DNA from: Teredinibacter turnerae
GTDB taxonomy: Bacteria > Pseudomonadota > Gammaproteobacteria > Pseudomonadales > Cellvibrionaceae
Direction of reading: 5' to 3'
NCBI RefSeq assembly: GCF_037935975.1
Contig: NZ_CP149817.1
Coordinates: 4,960,001-5,024,000 of the forward strand
DNA length: 64,000 nt
Positions 55,174 to 61,398 of this stretch are shown in pieces. Within the stretch, counting starts at the first letter, position 1; the number at the start of each line of letters is the position of its first letter. The notes beneath the pieces were generated by a model. That model ran no database searches, had not been told where the DNA came from, and worked only from the letters and a program-made list of their open reading frames with translations. A program made the translations under genes and the position numbers.

Positions 55174-55521
55174 GCATACGTCTCGCAAGGTAGCTCTTCC
55201 GCTCATCTCTCCTGCTGTCATTCATACCCCGAAACCAGTTACCCGATGACCGGAACCTCGTGAAGGCATTCATCCTATTCGGATCGCACCCTTAACTTGC
55301 CGAACCTGTGCCCTGTAACCCTGCTCTGTTGTGGTACACGCCGCGCAGTCTCCAAGCTTTCAGCTTAACTTTCCGCGATTTTGATAGCGATTTGCCATCA
55401 GACAATAACACCAGGATAAATAACCCGATAATCGTCGCCCTAGCTGCTAAATTGAATAGTAGTCAGCCTCGATAAAAACAATTATTTGCTCCAGCAACCA
55501 GCATCTCATCGTAAAAATCTT

Positions 55522-56781
55522 ATGAACCTCACCGATCTCAAAACAAAACCCATTGAAGAGCTTATCGATATCGCGAAAGAAATGGGCATGGAAAGTCTCG
55601 CCCGCTCACGCAAGCAAGATGTGATTTTTAACATTCTCAAACGTCACGCACGCAGCGGTGAAGACATTTACGGTGATGGTGTGCTGGAAATTCTGCAGGA
55701 TGGTTTCGGCTTTTTGCGCTCTTCCGGCTCCAGTTATCTCGCCGGTCCAGACGATATCTACGTATCGCCCAGCCAGATTCGCCGCTTTAACTTGCGTACC
55801 GGCGACAGCATTGCCGGGAAAATTCGCCCGCCGAAAGAAGGTGAGCGCTACTTCGCATTATTGAAAGTCAACGAAATTAATTTCGATAAGCCCGAAAACT
55901 CCCGCAACAAAATCCTCTTCGAAAACCTCACCCCCCTGTTCCCCACCAGCCGATTGGTACTGGAAACCGGCAATGGTTCTTCCGAAGATTTAACCGGCCG
56001 CATCATCGATTTGATTTCGCCAATCGGCAAAGGCCAGCGCGGCTTGATCGTCGCCCCGCCAAAAGCCGGTAAAACCATCATGATGCAGAATGTTGCACAG
56101 GCCATCACCCGCAACAACCCTGAATGTCATCTGATTGTTTTGCTCATTGATGAACGTCCGGAAGAAGTAACTGAAATGCAGCGCTCAGTGCGCGGCGAAG
56201 TGGTTGCCTCCACATTTGATGAGCCGCCTTCGCGTCACGTGCAAGTTGCAGAAATGGTTATCGAACGCGCGAAACGACTTGTCGAACACAAAAAAGATGT
56301 TGTCATTCTGCTGGACTCCATTACCCGTCTTGCCCGTGCGTACAACACCGTAATTCCTTCCTCCGGTAAGGTGCTCACCGGTGGTGTCGACGCCCACGCT
56401 CTGGAGCGCCCCAAGCGTTTCTTTGGTGCTGCCCGAAATATTGAAGAAGGCGGCAGCCTGTCCATCGTTGCGACCGCGTTGATCGATACCGGCTCCAAAA
56501 TGGATGAAGTTATTTACGAAGAATTTAAAGGTACCGGTAACCTGGAATTGCACCTGGACCGTAAAGTGGCGGAAAAACGCGTGTACCCGGCTATCAATAT
56601 TCGTCGCTCCGGCACTCGTCGTGAAGACCTGTTGATGCGCGAAGACGAACTGTCGCGTGTGTGGATTCTGCGCAAGCTGCTGCACGATATGGAAGATATT
56701 TCCGCAACCGAATTTCTGGTTGACCGCTTAAAAGGTTTTAAAACCAACGACGAATTTTTCTTGTCGATGAAATCGAAATAA
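55522..56781 (+). CDS. rho: Transcription termination factor Rho
   Basis: Hexameric RNA helicase that ends transcription. 419 residues. N-terminal [20 protein letters not shown], the cold-shock RNA-binding domain ([20 protein letters not shown]), Walker [12 protein letters not shown] near 175, Walker [17 protein letters not shown] near 255, and Q-loop/R-loop regions. An in-frame TTG at 55486 is unlikely, since the standard Rho N-terminus begins at 55522. Confidence 0.98.
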   Translation: MNLTDLKTKPIEELIDIAKEMGMESLARSRKQDVIFNILKRHARSGEDIYGDGVLEILQDGFGFLRSSGSSYLAGPDDIYVSPSQIRRFNLRTGDSIAGKIRPPKEGERYFALLKVNEINFDKPENSRNKILFENLTPLFPTSRLVLETGNGSSEDLTGRIIDLISPIGKGQRGLIVAPPKAGKTIMMQNVAQAITRNNPECHLIVLLIDERPEEVTEMQRSVRGEVVASTFDEPPSRHVQVAEMVIERAKRLVEHKKDVVILLDSITRLARAYNTVIPSSGKVLTGGVDAHALERPKRFFGAARNIEEGGSLSIVATALIDTGSKMDEVIYEEFKGTGNLELHLDRKVAEKRVYPAINIRRSGTRREDLLMREDELSRVWILRKLLHDMEDISATEFLVDRLKGFKTNDEFFLSMKSK

Positions 56782-57126
56782 GCCTGCGCGCTTTACGCAG
56801 TGGAACGGCGGCAGAGCCGCCTTCTGGAGCGCGGGCCATGCCCGCTTCGGGGACGCCGCCATCGGCGGCGGCTGGAACGGTCGCAAAGCGACCTTCTGCA
56901 AAAACCAAAATTCAATACAATCTGCTTCAACACATTCGCTTTTTGCTGCTACTAACCCAGCGCCTTCCTCTCATCCATTACGTGCTAAAGTACGTAACAT
57001 TATTTCTTGTCATTCATTCCAATAAAGCGAGAACGCTCCTGTTGCCGGCAGCCCCCTGTGGCGACCAGCCATAAGAGATTTGGCAGCTCGAAAAGAACGG
57101 CGTGAGCGCTCCACACAAAGTGCATT
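56782..57126 (+). other. rho-ubiD intergenic region
   Basis: 345 nt. The first third holds the four-hairpin array. The rest, 56894-57126, contains no gene I would support; an open frame at 56838-57074 begins inside the array and codes a low-complexity, Leu-rich product without a ribosome-binding site. Confidence 0.5.
56801..56893. repeat. Four tandem 24-bp hairpin units downstream of rho
   Basis: Hairpins begin at 56807, 56831, 56855 and 56879, exactly 24 nt apart. Each has a 6-bp stem and 3-nt loop: GGCGGC-AGA-GCCGCC, GCGGGC-CAT-GCCCGC, GCCGCC-ATC-GGCGGC, GGTCGC-AAA-GCGACC. Nine-base spacers resemble TTCTGGAAC. The stem sequences differ between units but keep pairing, so folding rather than sequence is conserved. 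Confidence 0.85.
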
Positions 57127-58587
57127 ATGTTTAAAGACCTACGAGACTTTATCGCGCTGCTCGAAAAGCGCGGTGAACTTAAGCGCATTACTCACCCGGT
57201 TAGCGCTCACCTAGAAATCACCGAAATATGTGACCGCACCCTGCGCGCAGGAGGCCCGGCGTTATTGTTCGAAAACGTTGAAGGGTCGGATATTCCCCTG
57301 CTGGGCAATTTATTCGGCACACCGGAACGCGTCGCTCTCGGTATGGGGCAGGAATCGGTTGCAGCGCTGCGCGAGGTTGGAGAGTTACTGGCGTTTTTGA
57401 AAGAACCGGAACCGCCCAAAGGCATGAAAGACGCCTGGGAAAAATTGCCGATCTTTAAACAGGTTTTGAATATGGCACCCAAGCAAGTGAGCCGAGCCGC
57501 TTGCCAACAAGTGGTGCTTGAGGGTGATGACGTCGATCTGCATAAACTGCCGATCCAAACCTGTTGGCCGGGCGATGCAGCACCACTCGTCACATGGCCG
57601 TTGGTGATTACCCGCGGACCGCACAAAGAACGCCAGAACCTCGGTATATACCGCATGCAATTAATTGGTAAAAACCGGCTGATTATGCGCTGGTTAAGCC
57701 ACCGGGGCGGCGCTCTGGATTTTCGTGAATGGCAGGCGGAACATCCAGGGGAAAACTTTCCTGTCTCCGTTGCACTGGGAGCAGACCCGGCCACAATTCT
57801 CGGCGCAGTCACGCCAGTGCCGGATACCCTCAGCGAGTATGCGTTCGCTGGTCTGCTTCGCGGCAGTAAAACCGAAGTGACTAAAAGTCTCGGTAATGCA
57901 CTGCAGGTACCTGCCTCAGCGGAATTTATTTTGGAAGGCTACTTAACGCCAGGTGATATGGCCGACGAAGGCCCATTTGGTGACCACACTGGCTACTACA
58001 ACGAAGTGGATCGATTCCCGGTATTTACCGTGGAGCGCATAACCCATCGCAAAGAACCCATCTATCACAGCACCTACACTGGCCGTCCACCCGACGAACC
58101 GGCGGTGCTCGGTGTCGCGCTTAACGAAGTTTTTGTACCACTATTAAAAAAACAATTTCCCGAAATTATCGATTTCTATTTGCCGCCAGAAGGGTGCAGT
58201 TATCGGCTGGCCGTGGTCACCATCAAAAAACAGTACCCGGGCCACGCAAAACGCGTGATGTTAGGTGTGTGGTCGTTCCTGCGGCAATTTATGTACACCA
58301 AATTTGTGATTGTGACCGACGACGATGTTAACGCGCGGCGCTGGGAAGATGTTATCTGGGCGCTGACCACACGGGTGGATCCGACTCGCGACACCACCCT
58401 CATCGACAATACGCCCATCGACTATCTCGATTTCGCTTCGCCCGTTTCTGGCCTGGGTTCCAAAATGGGCATTGATGCCACCAATAAATGGCCGGGAGAA
58501 ACCACCCGAGAGTGGGGCGTGCCTATCGAAATGGATGCAAAAATAAAGTCAAAAGTTGACGCAATTTGGGATGAGTTGGGTCTTTAG
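57127..58587 (+). CDS. ubiD: 4-hydroxy-3-polyprenylbenzoate decarboxylase UbiD
   Basis: Prenylated-FMN-dependent decarboxylase of ubiquinone synthesis. 486 residues. [20 protein letters not shown] at the start, [20 protein letters not shown] near 175, [20 protein letters not shown] with the catalytic Glu near 282, and [20 protein letters not shown] near 395. Follows rho as in pseudomonads. No ubiX is present in the window, though the cofactor requires it. Confidence 0.97.
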   Translation: MFKDLRDFIALLEKRGELKRITHPVSAHLEITEICDRTLRAGGPALLFENVEGSDIPLLGNLFGTPERVALGMGQESVAALREVGELLAFLKEPEPPKGMKDAWEKLPIFKQVLNMAPKQVSRAACQQVVLEGDDVDLHKLPIQTCWPGDAAPLVTWPLVITRGPHKERQNLGIYRMQLIGKNRLIMRWLSHRGGALDFREWQAEHPGENFPVSVALGADPATILGAVTPVPDTLSEYAFAGLLRGSKTEVTKSLGNALQVPASAEFILEGYLTPGDMADEGPFGDHTGYYNEVDRFPVFTVERITHRKEPIYHSTYTGRPPDEPAVLGVALNEVFVPLLKKQFPEIIDFYLPPEGCSYRLAVVTIKKQYPGHAKRVMLGVWSFLRQFMYTKFVIVTDDDVNARRWEDVIWALTTRVDPTRDTTLIDNTPIDYLDFASPVSGLGSKMGIDATNKWPGETTREWGVPIEMDAKIKSKVDAIWDELGL

Positions 58588-58594
58588 TGTCACC

Positions 58595-58617
58595 AGGCCC
58601 TAGGCCCTAGGCCCTAG
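58595..58617. repeat. Triple AGGCCCT tandem repeat over a stop codon
   Basis: AGGCCCT occurs three times in a row followed by AG. The last copy contains the minus-strand stop codon of the diguanylate cyclase. Units are joined by the palindrome CCTAGG. Confidence 0.8.
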
Positions 58618-60038
58618 TAAACCACCTTCGCTTTACCCGTGTGCTTGGCTTTATACAAAAGCTGATCTGCGCGGTAAAGCAATTCATTAAAGGTTTCATT
58701 TTCGTCGCCCTTGGCGACAAGACCTATACTCAACGTGGGGCAACCACCCAGACCATCCGGGTCGTCACTATGGGTTCGTGCGTCTTCGATGTTGTAGAGA
58801 ATTTTATCGGCGAGAACCACACCCTGGTCAATACTGGACTCAGGCAACACAATGGCAAATTCTTCGCCACCAACCCGGCCAATAATATCGGTTTTGCGCA
58901 CTGAGTTTTTCAAAATATTGCCAATTTGCGTTAGCGCCCGATCCCCTTCCGCATGACCAAAGCGATCGTTAATGGATTTAAAATTATCCACATCCAACAT
59001 CATCACGCAAAAATTATGATCGTATCTTTCCCCTTGCCGATGAGCGCGATTCGCAAGTTCTAAAAAATATCCCCGGTTAAAGACTCCGGTCATTGAATCC
59101 GTACTGGATAATTTAAACAGTTTTTGCTCTTCTTCCTCTTGCGCTTTCAGGCGCGACACCATTTTTCTACGCTCGGTAATGTCGCGTACTACCGCAATTG
59201 TATGCAGACCATATTTGGTGTTGTAAGGGCTCAGGCGAATATCGACGAAAATTTCCTTACCACTTTTGGTAACGGCACTGAGGTTCATGGCATCGTTGCC
59301 CATCTCACGGACTTCCGGCGCATCTTGAAAACGGTGGCGCAACTTTGAATGTTTTATTCGAATCGCGTCTGGCACTAAATCTTCAACCGTCAGCTCCTGT
59401 AAATGCGATGCTGAATAGCCAAACATTTCTGTCGCCCGCGAGTTACTTTTCACAATTCGACCGTCCTGATCGACCTGCAAAATTGCATCGGGAATCGTTT
59501 CAAACAGCTGCTCACTCTCGTCTAATGCGACACGCAGATCAGCATATACACGGTCCATGGTGGCGATAATTTTTTTATAACGCTCTTCTATATGCTTCAG
59601 GCGAGAGACATTGGTGTGGATACCCAGCATACGGGTCGGAACACCCTTCTCATCACGGATCGCAAAGCCCCGGCACCGCAACCACACAGTTTCGCCACTC
59701 TGGTGGGTGTAGCGCACAATCTGGTCGTAAGGATACCCCGGGTCGTCACAGTGCTGCTTGAAGTTTTGCTGAGCAACAAGCAGGTCGTCCGGATCGATTA
59801 TGTCTTGCCACTCCGCGGCCAAGTGTTTCTTTTCTTCAGGCGCATAGCCTAATGTGAGCCAAAACTGTGGGCTCATCCACTCGTCTTCCGGTTTTTCCAG
59901 ATTCCAATACCACAGTCCGTCGAAAACATAGCGATCGATAAAATCGAACAACTCAGGGTCGACTCGAATTATTTCAGCAAGTTCGCGCGCCAGATAATGG
60001 GTTGGTTTTTCCTTTCTGTCCAAACGTTCCACTCTCAT
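58614..60038 (-). CDS. PAS-GGDEF diguanylate cyclase
   Basis: Makes cyclic di-GMP. 474 residues, soluble. PAS 1 (about 35-150) has the PAS_3 pattern GLWYWNLEKPEDEWMSPQFW. PAS 2 (about 178-295) reads ETIPDAILQVDQDGRIVKSN. The GGDEF domain (about 310-474) has DSMTGVFNRGYFLELANRAH and an active site GGEEF near 388. The I-site RKTD sits five residues before it, so product inhibition is expected. The enzyme keeps all visible catalytic residues. The signal is unknown. It converges on ubiD. Confidence 0.93.
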   Translation of the reverse strand: MRVERLDRKEKPTHYLARELAEIIRVDPELFDFIDRYVFDGLWYWNLEKPEDEWMSPQFWLTLGYAPEEKKHLAAEWQDIIDPDDLLVAQQNFKQHCDDPGYPYDQIVRYTHQSGETVWLRCRGFAIRDEKGVPTRMLGIHTNVSRLKHIEERYKKIIATMDRVYADLRVALDESEQLFETIPDAILQVDQDGRIVKSNSRATEMFGYSASHLQELTVEDLVPDAIRIKHSKLRHRFQDAPEVREMGNDAMNLSAVTKSGKEIFVDIRLSPYNTKYGLHTIAVVRDITERRKMVSRLKAQEEEEQKLFKLSSTDSMTGVFNRGYFLELANRAHRQGERYDHNFCVMMLDVDNFKSINDRFGHAEGDRALTQIGNILKNSVRKTDIIGRVGGEEFAIVLPESSIDQGVVLADKILYNIEDARTHSDDPDGLGGCPTLSIGLVAKGDENETFNELLYRADQLLYKAKHTGKAKVVY

Positions 60039-60154
60039 GCCACTCCCAGCCAGTCAGGCTCTTTGAGTCTAGCAAACGATTGGCGCACTAGCTTCGCAAC
60101 CCCACACCAGCGCCCTTCGCAAGGCGCGCTGCCATTCGGTCTTAGGTCTGGCGC

Positions 60155-60712
60155 CTAACTTGGGGCAAAACACACGACAGAAAAGGCTACCGATGGCTCA
60201 TTGTGCAGGCAATTAACGTAGGCATGTTTTTGGTCGCCTCGAAACGCAACGGCGTCGCCAGGAAGGAGAAACCAGCTGCCATCGTCGAGCCGCAATTCCA
60301 GCTTCCCTCGTTCACAGGTGAGATACTCTCGCGTACCGTGGGTGTGTGGTGCACCCTGCACCGTCGCCGCGGGCTCGATCTGGAGCCGCGAGATTTCCAC
60401 GCCAGGCACGAGTTCCGGGACCATGGGGCTGAATATACCGCCGCGCCGCTTGCGGTGTGGGCCAAAGCCCGCCGCAAAAAATGCAGCCTGGGAGCGAGGC
60501 GCGCTTACCAGCTCTTCGATACTCACCTGCAACGCATTCGCCAATTTACTCAGCACCGAAAGCGTTGGGTTGGCGGCACCCGATTCAATGCTGGCCCAGG
60601 TCGGTCGGGGTATTTGCGCCAATGTCGCCATCTGTTGTTGCGTAAAACCTCGCTCGTTGCGCAGTTGCCGTACGTTGCCCGCAAGGTTGCGCGCTAGCGT
60701 TTCCAGTTCCAT
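60155..60712 (-). CDS. XRE-family regulator with cupin domain
   Basis: 185 residues. Residues 10-65 form an HTH_3 domain (GNVRQLRNERGFTQQQMATL, then ESGAANPTLSVLSKLANALQ). Residues about 105-180 are a cupin_2 domain with HTHGTREYLTCERG and GDAVAFRGDQKHAYVN. Such proteins often sense a small molecule or metal and regulate the neighbouring gene. An AGGAGG lies 13 nt before the ATG, farther than usual. Divergent from the VOC gene across 97 AT-rich nt. Confidence 0.9.
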   Translation of the reverse strand: MELETLARNLAGNVRQLRNERGFTQQQMATLAQIPRPTWASIESGAANPTLSVLSKLANALQVSIEELVSAPRSQAAFFAAGFGPHRKRRGGIFSPMVPELVPGVEISRLQIEPAATVQGAPHTHGTREYLTCERGKLELRLDDGSWFLLPGDAVAFRGDQKHAYVNCLHNEPSVAFSVVCFAPS

Positions 60713-60809
60713 GACAGATCGCCAACCTCCTGCTATTACATCAACATTTAAGTTAATAATTTATCGTAGCAAATGATAATGCCGCTTCACCAACAACGGA
60801 GCAATCTCT

Positions 60810-61244
60810 ATGAAAGCTTATCTGGAGCATTTAAACATTCACGTAACTCAACTCGACGCCATTGCTGAGTTTATTTCAACAGCAATACCCGCCTTTAAAG
60901 TGCGATTTGACAGTGGCACCAGCGGCGACGAGCGCTGGTTGCATATCGGTGACGAGCAATACTACTTTGCGCTTTACCAGGCAACCGAAGCCGCAAATGC
61001 ACGCAAAAACTATGGCAATACACCAGGGTTGAACCATGTGGGTATGGTGGTTGAGGAGGATGTGGAAAACCTGCGCGAGCGTCTCTTAAGGGCGGGCTAT
61101 GAAGAAACCACCATCGAAAATGTTCACCCGGCACGCAAGCGCATCTATTTCGCCGACCCCGACGGGAACGACTGGGAGTTTGTTCAGTACCTGCACACAG
61201 ATCCAGTGCTGCGCAACAGTTACGACGACGCGAAAACTAATTAA
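60810..61244 (+). CDS. VOC family (glyoxalase-like) protein
   Basis: 144 residues with two beta-alpha-beta-beta-beta modules. MKAYLEHLNIHVTQLDAIAE opens the first, NTPGLNHVGMVVEEDVENLR the second; RIYFADPDGNDWEFVQYL is the typical end with a metal-ligand Glu. The substrate cannot be named. GGAG lies eight bases before the ATG. The divergent XRE-cupin regulator may control it. Confidence 0.88.
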   Translation: MKAYLEHLNIHVTQLDAIAEFISTAIPAFKVRFDSGTSGDERWLHIGDEQYYFALYQATEAANARKNYGNTPGLNHVGMVVEEDVENLRERLLRAGYEETTIENVHPARKRIYFADPDGNDWEFVQYLHTDPVLRNSYDDAKTN

Positions 61245-61365
61245 CAAATGCACTATACCGATAAGCTTGAGCGCAATTGTTGCGACAACGTTGAGCCAAC
61301 CCAACACTCAACGGCTGCGCCAAGCGATGAAATTTTTCTAGTACGCCTACGCCATGACTGGCAGA

Positions 61366-61395
61366 ATGGCACGGGTAATCATCTTACCGTGCCAT
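61366..61395. terminator. Hairpin upstream of the CHAT gene
   Basis: ATGGCACGG at 61366-61374 pairs with CCGTGCCAT at 61387-61395 (nine bp), with a further TAA/TTA pairing inside a bulged G. No U-tract follows. It could end the VOC transcript or fold in the leader of the CHAT gene, whose chosen ATG is three bases after the stem. Confidence 0.4.
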
Positions 61396-61398
61396 GCC

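Larger units (their letters stand above)
55100..55521 (+). other. trxA-rho intergenic region with long rho leader
   Basis: 422 nt with no convincing gene. It holds the trxA hairpin and the candidate promoter. The remaining leader of about 340 nt is C-rich with few G from about 55200 to 55330, the base bias of Rho-binding sites; a long leader used for Rho autoregulation is known in E. coli. The last 40 nt before the rho ATG are AT-rich with no strong ribosome-binding site. Confidence 0.5.

Noticed and set aside
56801-56893. CRISPR-like array after rho
   Set aside because: Period is only 24 nt, the repeated part is a nine-base spacer, and the variable parts are palindromes rather than unique spacers. 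No cas gene is present.
56838-57074. 78-codon frame in the rho-ubiD gap
   Set aside because: Begins within the hairpin array and codes a low-complexity product with no start signal.
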